Below, piece by piece: positions 15,761 to 23,415 of a DNA stretch of 41,598 bases. This stretch comes from Prevotella sp. (GTDB lineage Bacteria > Bacteroidota > Bacteroidia > Bacteroidales > Bacteroidaceae), in NCBI GenBank assembly GCA_024684515.1, contig JAIKWS010000038.1, positions 1 through 41,598 of the forward strand, written 5' to 3'. The position numbers were made by a program, and so were the translations under genes. The notes below the pieces were generated by a model. That model saw nothing but the letters and a program-made list of their open reading frames with translations. It was not told where the DNA came from and made no database searches. Positions within the stretch are counted from its first letter, which is position 1, and every line of letters begins with the position of its first letter.

Positions 15761-17923
15761 ATGAAAGTTTATCAGACAAACGAGATCAAAAACATTGCAC
15801 TCATTGGCAGTGCGGGTAGCGGCAAGACAACTCTTGCCGAGGCAATGGTCTACGAGGCAGGCATCATCAAACGCCGTGGCAGCGTAGAGAGTAAAAACAC
15901 CATGAGCGACTACTTCCCAGTGGAGCAAGAGTATGGCTATTCGGTATTCTCAACCGTTTTCCACGTAGAGTGGAACAACAAGAAGCTGAACATCATTGAC
16001 TGCCCGGGATCTGACGACTTCGTAGGTGGTGCCATCACAGCACTGAACGTTACCGATCAGGCGGTCATCGTCGTGAATGGACAGTATGGACCTGAGGTAG
16101 GCACGATGAATGCCTTCCGCAATACCTCTAAGCTATCCAAGCCCGTCATCTTCCTGGTAAACCAGCTGGATCGTGACAACTGCGACTTCGACCAGATTCT
16201 GAACCAGCTGCGCGAAGTATATGGAAACAATTGCGTACCCGTGCAGTATCCCGTGGCTTGTGGCGCAGGCTTCAACAGCATTATCGATGTGCTCATCATG
16301 AAGAAACTCACCTGGAAGCCAGAAGGTGGCGCTCCCACCATTGAAGAGATTCCTGCCGACCAGCTCGATAAGGCCAAGGAGATGAAAGCAGCACTGGTAG
16401 AGGCTGCGGCTGCCGGCGACGACATGCTGATGGAGAAATTCTTCGAGACAGAAGACCTGTCGGAAGACGAGATGCGTGAAGGCATCCGCAAGGGACTCGT
16501 CACACGTAGCATCTTCCCCGTGTTCTGTGTTTGCTCTGGCAGGGATATGGGCGTTCGCCGACTGATGGAGTTCCTGGGCAACGTAGTTCCTTTCGTCAGC
16601 GAAATGCCAAAGGTGAGCAACACCGCTGGCACAGAGATTGCTCCTGAGATGTCTGGTCCTACATCACTCTACTTCTTCAAGACTGGCATCGAGCCCCACA
16701 TTGGCGAGGTAAGCTACTTCAAGGTGATGAGTGGTGTCGTCAAGAGCGGTGATGATCTCACCAATGCCGATCGTGGATCAAAGGAACGTATTGGCACACT
16801 CTATGCTTGCGCTGGTGCCAACCGCATACAGGTCGATCAGCTGAATGCAGGCGATATTGGCTGCACCGTAAAACTGAAGGATGTCAAGACTGGCAACACA
16901 CTCAACGGAAAAGACAATGCTGACTGGCACTTCGATTTCATCAAGTATCCCAACTCCAAGTTCTCTCGTGCCATCAAGGCTGTCAACGAGAGCGAGACAG
17001 AGAAGATGATGGCCGCTCTGAACAAGATGCGCCAGGAAGATCCCACATGGGTGGTCGAGCAATCGAAGGAGCTGCGCCAGATTATTGTTCACGGACAGGG
17101 AGAATTCCACCTGCGCACACTGAAATGGCGTATGGAGAACAACGAGAAGATTCAGATTGAATACCTCGAGCCGAAGATCCCATATCGTGAGACCATCTCC
17201 AAGATGGCACGTGCCGACTATCGACACAAGAAACAGTCGGGTGGTTCCGGACAGTTTGGTGAGGTGCATCTCATCATCGAGCCTTATACCGAGGGAATGG
17301 AAGACCCCGTCAGCTTCACCATCAATGGACAGGAGTTCAAGATGAACATCAAGGGCAAGGAAGAAATCGACCTCGAATGGGGTGGCAAGCTCGTATTCAT
17401 CAACTCGGTGGTAGGTGGCGCTATCGACCTGCGCTTTATGCCCGCTATCCTGAAGGGTATCATGCAGCGCATGGAGCAAGGTCCTCTGACAGGCTCCTAT
17501 GCCCGTGACGTACGTGTCATCGTTTACGATGGAAAGATGCACCCCGTCGACTCCAACGAGCTTTCATTCATGCTGGCAGCACGCAACGCCTTCTCGGCTG
17601 CCTTCCGCGAGGCAGGACCAAAGGTTCTGGAGCCCATCTACGATCTGGAAGTACTCGTACCAGCCGACTATATGGGAGACGTGATGAGCGACCTGCAGGG
17701 ACGACGTGCCATCATCATGGGCATGGACTCCGAGGCAGGATATCAGAAGCTGAGTGCCAAGATTCCTCTCAAGGAACTCTCCAGCTACTCTATTGCCCTG
17801 AGCTCGCTGACAGGTGGACGAGCATCGTTCTCTACCAAGTTCAGTAGCTACGAACTGGTGCCAAACGATATCCAGCAGGCACTGATCAAGCAGCACGAGG
17901 AAGAGATGAAGGACGAAGACTAA
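15761..17923 (+). CDS. Elongation factor G paralogue (EF-G2 type)
   Basis: A 720-residue protein with the complete EF-G layout (GTP-binding domain, G' insert, domains II-V). The nucleotide site is atypical: G1 is G-S-A-G-S-G-K-T-T (16-24), switch I has Y-G-Y-S in place of R-G-I-T, and G3 reads D-C-P-G-S (80-84) instead of D-T-P-G-H, so the catalytic His is Ser. G4 is N-Q-L-D (134-137). It therefore resembles the Bacteroides EF-G2 paralogue which, from memory, supports translation without GTP hydrolysis under carbon limitation and matters for gut colonisation. It stands alone between terminators, away from ribosomal operons. Normal fusA is not in the window. Function is assigned by family resemblance. 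Confidence 0.88.
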   Translation: MKVYQTNEIKNIALIGSAGSGKTTLAEAMVYEAGIIKRRGSVESKNTMSDYFPVEQEYGYSVFSTVFHVEWNNKKLNIIDCPGSDDFVGGAITALNVTDQAVIVVNGQYGPEVGTMNAFRNTSKLSKPVIFLVNQLDRDNCDFDQILNQLREVYGNNCVPVQYPVACGAGFNSIIDVLIMKKLTWKPEGGAPTIEEIPADQLDKAKEMKAALVEAAAAGDDMLMEKFFETEDLSEDEMREGIRKGLVTRSIFPVFCVCSGRDMGVRRLMEFLGNVVPFVSEMPKVSNTAGTEIAPEMSGPTSLYFFKTGIEPHIGEVSYFKVMSGVVKSGDDLTNADRGSKERIGTLYACAGANRIQVDQLNAGDIGCTVKLKDVKTGNTLNGKDNADWHFDFIKYPNSKFSRAIKAVNESETEKMMAALNKMRQEDPTWVVEQSKELRQIIVHGQGEFHLRTLKWRMENNEKIQIEYLEPKIPYRETISKMARADYRHKKQSGGSGQFGEVHLIIEPYTEGMEDPVSFTINGQEFKMNIKGKEEIDLEWGGKLVFINSVVGGAIDLRFMPAILKGIMQRMEQGPLTGSYARDVRVIVYDGKMHPVDSNELSFMLAARNAFSAAFREAGPKVLEPIYDLEVLVPADYMGDVMSDLQGRRAIIMGMDSEAGYQKLSAKIPLKELSSYSIALSSLTGGRASFSTKFSSYELVPNDIQQALIKQHEEEMKDED

Positions 17924-17956
17924 ACGTCTGCAACATCCATATCGTCAACTATTATC

Positions 17957-17988
17957 AAAGAGAACTTGCACACGCAGGTTCTCTTTTT
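17957..17988 (+). terminator. Terminator after the EF-G paralogue
   Basis: A 13-bp stem AAAGAGAACTTGC / GCAGGTTCTCTTT, 4-nt loop, then TT. Confidence 0.85.
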
Positions 17989-18086
17989 GGTCTCAAAAAT
18001 ACATACTAAAGCAAAATAAACGTTAAATAATACTAACACCAGCGGTAAACAAAGTCTACCATAAACGTAGTTTAAAAGAAAATTCG

Positions 18087-18094
18087 TACCTTTG
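18087..18094 (+). promoter_or_regulatory. -7 element of the rplU-rpmA operon
   Basis: TACCTTTG followed by GCAGCCC, about 93 nt before the rplU ATG. No clear TTG upstream. Confidence 0.65.
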
Positions 18095-18116
18095 CAGCCC
18101 GAAACAGAGTCCGTAT

Positions 18117-18153
18117 GAGGCAGGGTGAAGTGTGTACGAACGTGCACCGCCTC
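18117..18153 (+). promoter_or_regulatory. Structured 5' leader of rplU
   Basis: In the 5' UTR GAGGC (18117-18121) pairs with GCCTC (18149-18153), with an inner GGTG/CACC stem and a loop of about 16 nt. Ribosomal protein operons are often controlled by such leaders, but I cannot match this to a named leader family. Confidence 0.4.
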
Positions 18154-18187
18154 GCGGAAAAACCCCTAACAAATACAAATAATAGCA

Positions 18188-18505
18188 ATGTACGCAATTG
18201 TAGAAATCCAGGGTCAGCAGTTCAAGGTCGAGGAAGGCAAAAAGCTCTTCGTACACCACATCAAGGACGTGGAAGCCGGCAAGACTGTTGAATTTGACAA
18301 AGTGCTGCTCGTAGATGCCGACGGTGCTGTCAAGGTTGGAGCACCCACCGTAGAAGGTGCAAAGGTAGTAGTAGAAGTGGTGAATCCGCTCGTAAAGGGC
18401 GACAAGGTGATCGTCTTCAAGATGAAGCGACGCAAGGACTCACGCAAGCGCAATGGACATCGTGAGCAGTTCACCCAGGTAGAAGTTAAACAAGTAATCG
18501 CTTAA
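18188..18505 (+). CDS. rplU: 50S ribosomal protein L21
   Basis: 105 residues starting [14 protein letters not shown], the canonical L21 N-terminus, with the conserved basic segment [15 protein letters not shown] near the C-terminus that contacts 23S rRNA. First gene of the L21-L27 pair, 15 nt before rpmA. Confidence 0.97.
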   Translation: MYAIVEIQGQQFKVEEGKKLFVHHIKDVEAGKTVEFDKVLLVDADGAVKVGAPTVEGAKVVVEVVNPLVKGDKVIVFKMKRRKDSRKRNGHREQFTQVEVKQVIA

Positions 18506-18512
18506 AAGGAGG
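18504..18512 (+). promoter_or_regulatory. Strong Shine-Dalgarno site of rpmA
   Basis: AAAAGGAGG ends 8 nt before the rpmA ATG and overlaps the rplU stop. Such a full site is rare in Bacteroidota, and I saw nothing comparable at other starts here. Confidence 0.75.
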
Positions 18513-18520
18513 ACAGAATT

Positions 18521-18784
18521 ATGGCACATAAAAAAGGTGTAGGTAGTTCAAAGAACGGCCGCGAGAGTGCAGCCCAGCGACTTGGCGTGAAAATCTGGGG
18601 TGGTCAGAAGGTAAAGGCTGGCAACATTATCGTTCGTCAGCGTGGCACTCACCACAACCCCGGTAATGGCGTTGCCATTGGTAAAGACGATACCCTCTTT
18701 GCCCTGATTGATGGTACGGTGAACTTCCATCGTGGCTATCACAACAAGAGTGTTGTTTCAGTTATACCAGAAGCCGAGGCATAA
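18521..18784 (+). CDS. rpmA: 50S ribosomal protein L27
   Basis: 87 residues beginning [14 protein letters not shown], the L27 signature whose N-terminus reaches the peptidyl-transferase centre; there is no Firmicutes-type cleavable extension. [10 protein letters not shown] follows. Co-transcribed with rplU. Confidence 0.97.
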   Translation: MAHKKGVGSSKNGRESAAQRLGVKIWGGQKVKAGNIIVRQRGTHHNPGNGVAIGKDDTLFALIDGTVNFHRGYHNKSVVSVIPEAEA

Positions 18785-18823
18785 TAACAACTTACAAACA
18801 AACTTATTCCAAACAAACAACAG

Positions 18824-18850
18824 CCCCTCAGTGCCAATGGCATTGAGGGG
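18824..18850 (+). terminator. Hairpin after rpmA
   Basis: CCCCTCAGTGCC / GGCATTGAGGGG, 12 bp with one G-T, 3-nt loop. No T tract follows; queC ends convergently 80 bp on, so it may serve both genes. Confidence 0.6.
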
Positions 18851-18930
18851 TCTGCATTGTAGGACTCGAGATGGCAGCTGGCCATGCTTTCCTAAAACGG
18901 CAGCATGCTTCTGCTTCGTTGACAGACGCT

Positions 18931-19584
18931 TCATTCTTCATATTCCGTAGGGTCGTCGATGCCTGCCAGTGCCAGGGCCTCACGTCTCTCCGTACAGGTG
19001 CCACAGCGACCACAGTGCTTCTCGCCACCCTTATAGCATGACCACGTCTGACTGTAGTCAATGCCCAGCTCCTTTCCCCTGCGGGCAATATCAGCCTTCG
19101 TCATTGAGGTATATGGCGACAGCAGACCGACACCAACAAATGTGCCCGCCTTGGCAGCAGCATCAAAGGCATCTACGAAGTCAGGACGGCAATCGGGATA
19201 GATGGTATGATCGCCACCATGATTGGCCATCATCACGAACTTCAGATTCCGGCTTTCTGCCAGGCCAACGGCAACACTCAGCATGATGCCATTGCGGAAG
19301 GGCACCACCGTCGACTTCATATTCTCCTCGTCATAATTGCCTTCTGGTATGTCCTCTCCACCCTTCAGAAGCGAACTCTTGAAATATTCACCCATAAAGG
19401 CCAGTGGGATGACCAAATGCTCGATTCCCAGCTTCTCGCAATGGAAACGGGCAAACGGTATCTCACGTGCATTGTGCTTCGACCCATAGTCGAACGATAC
19501 TGCCAATGCAATACGTTGCTCATAATCATAGAGCAGTGTGGTAGAATCCATACCGCCACTCAATATCAACACACAGTCTTTCAT
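18931..19584 (-). CDS. queC: 7-cyano-7-deazaguanine synthase
   Basis: Converts 7-carboxy-7-deazaguanine to preQ0 using ATP and ammonia, in queuosine biosynthesis. 217 residues from the ATG at 19584 (M-K-D-C-V-L-I-L); the frame runs 9 codons further up, but that would break the start and overlap the promoter. PP-loop S-G-G-M-D-S-T-T near the N-terminus; a C-terminal zinc site with C-Y-K-G-G-E-K-H-C-G-R-C-G-T-C. Monocistronic, convergent with rpmA; no other queuosine gene is in the window. Confidence 0.95.
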   Translation of the reverse strand: MKDCVLILSGGMDSTTLLYDYEQRIALAVSFDYGSKHNAREIPFARFHCEKLGIEHLVIPLAFMGEYFKSSLLKGGEDIPEGNYDEENMKSTVVPFRNGIMLSVAVGLAESRNLKFVMMANHGGDHTIYPDCRPDFVDAFDAAAKAGTFVGVGLLSPYTSMTKADIARRGKELGIDYSQTWSCYKGGEKHCGRCGTCTERREALALAGIDDPTEYEE

Positions 19585-19608
19585 CTCTATAACCTGGTTT
19601 TGAAATTG

Positions 19609-19639
19609 CAAAGTTACAGATTTTAATTGGTATCTGCAA
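19609..19639 (-). promoter_or_regulatory. Promoter of queC
   Basis: Minus strand TTG, 20-bp spacer, TAACTTTG (19616-19609); the leader is only about 20 nt. Confidence 0.8.
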
Positions 19640-19827
19640 TGTTTTTCAAATTATTTTCTTCTATTTTCATCTCTGCCCTACCTCAACTAGACATCTATGG
19701 TGTTTCTACAATCGTTGCAATACGAGATCCCCATTTCTCAATCATGACATCTCATTGCTGAATGGCAGTTTCACGGAATCCATACTTTACATCCCATTGA
19801 GATCGAAAGCAAACGTGCTTGCAGAAA

Positions 19828-19862
19828 TTAAAAAAACCGCCAATTCCAAAAGAATCAGCGGT
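19828..19862 (-). terminator. Terminator of tRNA-Pro
   Basis: On the minus strand an 11-bp stem (ACCGCTGATTC / GGAATTGGCGGT, two wobble pairs) is followed by a run of seven T. The stretch 19640-19827 shows no other feature. Confidence 0.85.
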
Positions 19863-19874
19863 CTTCAAAAGTAG

Positions 19875-19947
19875 TCGAGGTGACAGGACTCGAACCTGCG
19901 ACAGCCTGGTCCCAAACCAGGAACGCTACCAACTGCGCTACACCTCG
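19875..19947 (-). tRNA. tRNA-Pro (anticodon UGG)
   Basis: 73 nt: acceptor CGAGGTG / CACCTCG plus discriminator A, D-arm with G-C-A-G-T-T-G-G-T-A-G-C, anticodon stem CCTGG / CCAGG with loop TTTGGGA, T-loop GTTCGAGTC. CCA is not encoded. Confidence 0.97.
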
Positions 19948-19964
19948 TTGCTATTTTGCGGCTG

Positions 19965-19994
19965 CAAAGGTAATCAAAAATCTGTATTTAACAA
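19965..19994 (-). promoter_or_regulatory. Promoter of tRNA-Pro
   Basis: Minus strand TTG, 19-bp spacer, TACCTTTG (19972-19965), about 18 nt before the tRNA 5' end. Confidence 0.8.
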
Positions 19995-20000
19995 AATTGA

Positions 20001-20058
20001 AGGTCGAATAATTGTCCTTCCTTGTTGTTTTTTAACATTTCAGACCTTTATTCGACCT
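20001..20058 (-). terminator. Inverted repeat downstream of spt
   Basis: An 11-bp perfect inverted repeat AGGTCGAATAA / TTATTCGACCT with a 36-nt interval, 20 nt beyond the spt stop. The long loop makes a classical terminator uncertain; it may act as a processing site. Confidence 0.45.
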
Positions 20059-20078
20059 CCAACCCCTGCTATCCGTAG

Positions 20079-21266
20079 TTATTTTATGATGCCTTGTTCA
20101 ACGAAGATCTTCTTCAGTGCCACTACCGAACGCTCCACCTGCTCCTCACTATGTGTAGCCATGAGTGCGTAGCGAACAAGGGTGTCCTGAGGTGCACATG
20201 CGGGGGGTATGACAGGATTGATGAACACACCGGCGTCAAAGGCGAGTGCTGTCACCAGGAATGTCTTGTCGGTATCGCGGACATAGAGCGGTATGATAGG
20301 GCTCTCGGTATCGCCAATCTCAAAGCCCTCTTCACGGAAGCGCCGCAGGGCATAGTTAGTCACCTTCCACAGGTTTTCAATGCGCTCGGGCTCGGTCTGA
20401 ATGATGTGAAGAGCCTCCATAGCTGCTGCTGTGGCCGCTGGGGTGTTCGAGGCAGAGAAGATGTAGGTGCGGCATGCGTGTCTGAGCCAGTTGATGGTGT
20501 CGGCATCAGAGGCGATGAAACCACCGATGCTGGCCAGCGACTTCGAGAAGGTGCCCATGATCAGGTCCACCTCGTCTGTCAGTCCGAAATAGTCGCAGAC
20601 GCCCCTACCCTGCTTTCCGAAGACACCAATGCCATGAGCCTCGTCGACCATCACAGAACAGTTGTACTTCTTCTTCAGCTCGATAATCTCGGGCAGCTTG
20701 GCCAGATCGCCTTCCATAGAGAACACGCCATCGATGACAATCAGCTTCACAGCCTCCTGTGGCAGCTTCTGCAGCACACGCTCCAGATCCTCCATATCGT
20801 TGTGCTTGTAGTGCAGCTGCTTGGCAAACGCAAGTCGTCGTCCATCCACGATGCTGGCATGATCACGATCGTCGCAAATCACGAAGTCGTCCTTGCCAAG
20901 CAAAGCAGGAATGACACCCTGGTTAACACTAAAGCCTGTCGAGAAGCAAAGACAGTCGTCTTTTCCTATAAACTCTGCAATTTCCTTTTCCAGCTGGATA
21001 TGAAGGTCAAGCGTTCCGTTGAGGAACCGGCTTCCAGCACATCCTGTACCGTATTTGTCTAGTGCTTCTTTCGCTTTGTCAATGATACGCTGGTCGCCCG
21101 TTAGCCCCGTATAGGCATTAGATCCAAACATCAGCACACTATGGCCACCCATTTCGACCTCAGTACCCTGTTTGCCTGTAATAGCACGAAAATAAGGATA
21201 AATGCCTTTTTCCATAGCTTCCTGAGGCCTCCGATACGCTTTGTATCTCTCTTGTAGTTGTCCCAT
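20079..21266 (-). CDS. spt: Serine palmitoyltransferase, PLP-dependent alpha-oxoamine synthase
   Basis: Condenses serine with a long-chain acyl-CoA to 3-ketosphinganine, the first step of the sphingolipids typical of Bacteroidales. 395 residues. It matches, from memory, the Bacteroides Spt sequence strongly through M-F-G-S-N-A-Y-T-G-L-T-G and F-L-N-G-T-L-D-L-H. The PLP lysine lies in G-T-F-S-K-S-L-A-S-I-G-G, and the cofactor-binding D-E-A-H-G-I-G-V-F-G-K-Q-G-R is present. The alternatives, 2-amino-3-ketobutyrate CoA ligase and BioF, share the fold, but the N-terminal Y-P-Y-F-R and the C-terminal I-P-P-A-C-A-P segments favour Spt. It is monocistronic and faces the lipid-kinase-like gene across 158 bp. 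Confidence 0.9.
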   Translation of the reverse strand: MGQLQERYKAYRRPQEAMEKGIYPYFRAITGKQGTEVEMGGHSVLMFGSNAYTGLTGDQRIIDKAKEALDKYGTGCAGSRFLNGTLDLHIQLEKEIAEFIGKDDCLCFSTGFSVNQGVIPALLGKDDFVICDDRDHASIVDGRRLAFAKQLHYKHNDMEDLERVLQKLPQEAVKLIVIDGVFSMEGDLAKLPEIIELKKKYNCSVMVDEAHGIGVFGKQGRGVCDYFGLTDEVDLIMGTFSKSLASIGGFIASDADTINWLRHACRTYIFSASNTPAATAAAMEALHIIQTEPERIENLWKVTNYALRRFREEGFEIGDTESPIIPLYVRDTDKTFLVTALAFDAGVFINPVIPPACAPQDTLVRYALMATHSEEQVERSVVALKKIFVEQGIIK

Positions 21267-21307
21267 AACTTGATTTATAGGTATTACTTGTTTTTTGTTA
21301 CAGGCTG

Positions 21308-21315
21308 CAAAGTTA
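21308..21315 (-). promoter_or_regulatory. -7 element of spt
   Basis: TAACTTTG on the minus strand, followed by GCAGCC, about 42 nt before the spt ATG. Confidence 0.65.
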
Positions 21316-21409
21316 CATAAAAATCCGCAAATACTTGCTATTTTTCCTAAAAATGTTTCTTTTTCTCTTTTTTCTTCTGCTTTTATGAGATTAATTCAGA
21401 GTAAATTAG

Positions 21410-21417
21410 TACTTTTG
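21410..21417 (+). promoter_or_regulatory. -7 element of the diacylglycerol kinase-like gene
   Basis: TACTTTTG ends 7 nt before the ATG at 21425, so transcription would start at or almost at the start codon, giving a leaderless or nearly leaderless mRNA. Confidence 0.6.
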
Positions 21418-21424
21418 CACCTGT

Positions 21425-22387
21425 ATGGAAGTAAAGAAAAAGCGCATCGTTTTCATTGTGAACCCCATTTCTGGCACAAGTTCCAAGAAGGGATTCGACA
21501 AGATTGTTGAGAAGAATCTCAACCCAGAACATTTCTCGTGGCAGATTATCCGCACCGAATATGCTGGTCATGCTGCAGAACTAGCGACAAGCTATGCATC
21601 AGAAGGTGTTGACATCTGTGTGGCAGTGGGTGGCGATGGTACCGTCAACGAGGTTGCCCGTTCGCTGGTCAATACGAATACAGCACTTGGCATCGTGCCA
21701 TCAGGATCGGGCAATGGGCTGGCTCGCCATCTGTGTCTGCCCATGAGCATGAAGGGAGCCGTCAGCATGATATCACAGGGGGTGACAGGTCAGTTCGACT
21801 ATGGCGTCATCAACGGACATCCATTCTTCTGTACATGCGGAATGGGCTTCGACGCCTATATCTCGCTGAAATTCGCACAGTCAGGCAAACGTGGGCTTGC
21901 CAACTATACGAAACTGGTATTAGCCGAAGGCCTGAAATACAAACCGGCCAACTATGATGTATGCGTAGAAGACGAGCAGGGTGCCACCCATCACTACGAG
22001 GCATTCCTCATTGCCTGTGCCAATGCAGCCCAGTATGGCAACAACACCTACATTGCCCCAGGGGCATCCATGCAAGACGGACTGCTCGACGTGATCATCA
22101 TCCGCCCATTCAAAGGCATCGGCGGTCCGAGGGTTCTGATGGACCTGATGCTGAAGACCATCAAGAGCAACAATCACGTGCAGAATTTCCAGGCAAGAAA
22201 GCTCAAGATCCACCGCTCGGAAGAAGGGGCCATACATTACGACGGCGACCCCTGCATCATGGGCAGTGACATCAGCATCGAAATCGTCAAGGGAGGACTG
22301 AAGGCTATTGTCAACCCGAAGGCCATAGAGGACAAGGCAAAGCCCAACCCCATCGTCCATGCTATCGACAGACTGGTGTCACACTAG
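21425..22387 (+). CDS. Diacylglycerol/sphingosine kinase-like lipid kinase (YegS/BmrU family)
   Basis: A 320-residue DAGK-catalytic-fold protein: N-terminal I-V-N-P-I-S-G (11-17), nucleotide-binding G-G-D-G-T-V-N-E (69-76), G-S-G-N-G-L-A-R-H (94-102), and C-terminal beta domain with H-Y-D-G-D-P. The family phosphorylates diacylglycerol, phosphatidylglycerol or sphingoid bases; which one cannot be read here. Its position back-to-back with spt, the sphingolipid entry enzyme, makes a sphingoid or ceramide substrate worth considering (inference). The only plausible start is the ATG at 21425, almost on top of its promoter. A Nudix gene follows 42 nt downstream. Confidence 0.9.
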   Translation: MEVKKKRIVFIVNPISGTSSKKGFDKIVEKNLNPEHFSWQIIRTEYAGHAAELATSYASEGVDICVAVGGDGTVNEVARSLVNTNTALGIVPSGSGNGLARHLCLPMSMKGAVSMISQGVTGQFDYGVINGHPFFCTCGMGFDAYISLKFAQSGKRGLANYTKLVLAEGLKYKPANYDVCVEDEQGATHHYEAFLIACANAAQYGNNTYIAPGASMQDGLLDVIIIRPFKGIGGPRVLMDLMLKTIKSNNHVQNFQARKLKIHRSEEGAIHYDGDPCIMGSDISIEIVKGGLKAIVNPKAIEDKAKPNPIVHAIDRLVSH

Positions 22388-22429
22388 TCATAAATAAACA
22401 TATGTACGCGAACATTATCTATATATTAT

Positions 22430-22936
22430 ATGATGAAAGACAATATGCAGGAACTGTTTCCCGTTGTCGATGACGAAGGAAACGTGACAGGCTCTGTCAC
22501 CAGGGGCGAGGCACATAGCGGCAAACGCATCCTCCATCCTGTAGTACACTTGCACCTGTTCAATTCTGCGGGCGAGCTATACTTGCAACGTCGTCCTCTC
22601 TGGAAAGACATCCAGCCAGGCAAATGGGATACTGCCTGTGGCGGCCACATGGCCTATGGCGAGACTGCAGAGGAGGCCCTGCGTCGTGAAGTCAGCGAGG
22701 AACTAGGCATCACCGATTTCAATCCTGTGGCCTTAGGTCACTATGTCTTTGACAGTATTCGCGAGCGGGAGCTGGTATATGTAAACCGCACCACCTACGA
22801 CGGCCCTGTCTGCCCCAGCTCAGAAGAATTGGACGGCGGCCGCTTCTGGTCGCATGACGAACTCATGCTGTCGATGGGAAAAGGCATCCTCACCCCCAAT
22901 TTCGAACAAGAGTACAAGAAATTCTTCTGCTCCTAA
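22430..22936 (+). CDS. Nudix hydrolase, IDI/YfcD-like
   Basis: 168 residues with a perfect Nudix box: G-H-M-A-Y-G-E-T-A-E-E-A-L-R-R-E-V then S-E-E-L-G-I. The N-terminal layout (V-D-D-E-G-N-V-T-G, then R-I-L-H-P-V-V-H-L) is that of the isopentenyl-diphosphate-isomerase-like/YfcD group rather than MutT. Substrate unknown. Starts at 22430, 22433 or 22445 are all possible; the last removes M-M-K-D-N. Probably co-transcribed with the lipid-kinase gene. Confidence 0.88.
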   Translation: MMKDNMQELFPVVDDEGNVTGSVTRGEAHSGKRILHPVVHLHLFNSAGELYLQRRPLWKDIQPGKWDTACGGHMAYGETAEEALRREVSEELGITDFNPVALGHYVFDSIRERELVYVNRTTYDGPVCPSSEELDGGRFWSHDELMLSMGKGILTPNFEQEYKKFFCS

Positions 22937-22943
22937 CAAAGAT

Positions 22944-23126
22944 ATGCAGACCACACTTGTTGTCATCAGCATCGTCCTGGCGCTGGCCTATGCTGCCTAT
23001 AGGATTCACCGTACTTTCAGACAGGGCAGAAATCCCTGCAATGACTGTCCGGGGTGCTCGCTAAAACAAGGAAATATAACAATTAGTCATTGTGAAAAGA
23101 AAAAAGACAGCAAAAAATTTGGCTAG
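22944..23126 (+). CDS. FeoB-associated Cys-rich membrane protein-like
   Basis: 60 residues from the ATG at 22944 (7 nt after the Nudix stop). One N-terminal transmembrane helix (about 3-19), a basic segment, then N-P-C-N-D-C-P-G-C with a later lone Cys and a Lys-rich tail. This is the architecture of the small family (virus attachment p12/FeoB-associated) usually next to feoB. No feoAB is present here, so the link to iron is only by family. Confidence 0.7.
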   Translation: MQTTLVVISIVLALAYAAYRIHRTFRQGRNPCNDCPGCSLKQGNITISHCEKKKDSKKFG

Positions 23127-23149
23127 ACGAAAAAAAATCACTAACTTTG
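23119..23149 (+). promoter_or_regulatory. Promoter of tRNA-Cys
   Basis: TTG, 20-bp spacer, TAACTTTG (23142-23149), 15 nt before the tRNA. It overlaps the 3' end of the preceding small gene. Confidence 0.8.
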
Positions 23150-23164
23150 CATCCGCAAAAACAA

Positions 23165-23236
23165 GGTGCCTTGGATGAGTGGCTTAGTCAACGGTCTGCA
23201 AAACCGTCTACAGCAGTTCGAATCTGCTAGGCACCT
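23165..23236 (+). tRNA. tRNA-Cys (anticodon GCA)
   Basis: 72 nt: acceptor GGTGCCT / AGGCACC with discriminator T (U73 is a tRNA-Cys identity base), anticodon stem ACGGT / ACCGT with loop CTGCAAA, T-arm AGCAG / CTGCT with loop TTCGAAT. CCA not encoded. Confidence 0.97.
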
Positions 23237-23249
23237 CGCAAGAAAATCC

Positions 23250-23288
23250 CGAAACCCCGATAAACAGGAGGTTTCGGGGTTTCCATTT
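23250..23288 (+). terminator. Terminator after tRNA-Cys
   Basis: Stem GAAACCCCG / CGGGGTTTC (23251-23259, 23275-23283), 15-nt loop, then CATTTTT. The mirrored form could also stop the convergent operon. Confidence 0.8.
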
Positions 23289-23305
23289 TTGGCAAAATTC
23301 CAAAA

Positions 23306-23346
23306 TTGACGCACATTTGACGCAAAAACGTACCCAAAACGTACCC
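23306..23346. repeat. Helically phased 11-bp repeats beside tRNA-Cys
   Basis: TTGACGCA occurs at 23306 and 23317, and AAAACGTACCC at 23325 and 23336; both pairs repeat at exactly 11 bp and run directly into each other. Together they resemble arm-type integrase sites that sit near tRNA attachment sites. No integrase is present. Confidence 0.55.
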
Positions 23347-23415
23347 AAAAGTCTCGAAAAACGCCGAAAGACAGTAAGCCATCAACCTTTATCCTGCAAT
23401 CGCCAGCCATACATC

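Noticed and set aside
19819..20172. 117-codon frame reading S-S-R-G-D-R-T-R-T-C-D-S-L-V-P-N
   Set aside because: This is the well-known false translation of a tRNA gene on the other strand (tRNA-Pro).
21295..21510. 71-codon plus-strand frame before the lipid kinase
   Set aside because: It spans two promoters and overlaps the kinase gene out of frame; no recognisable product.
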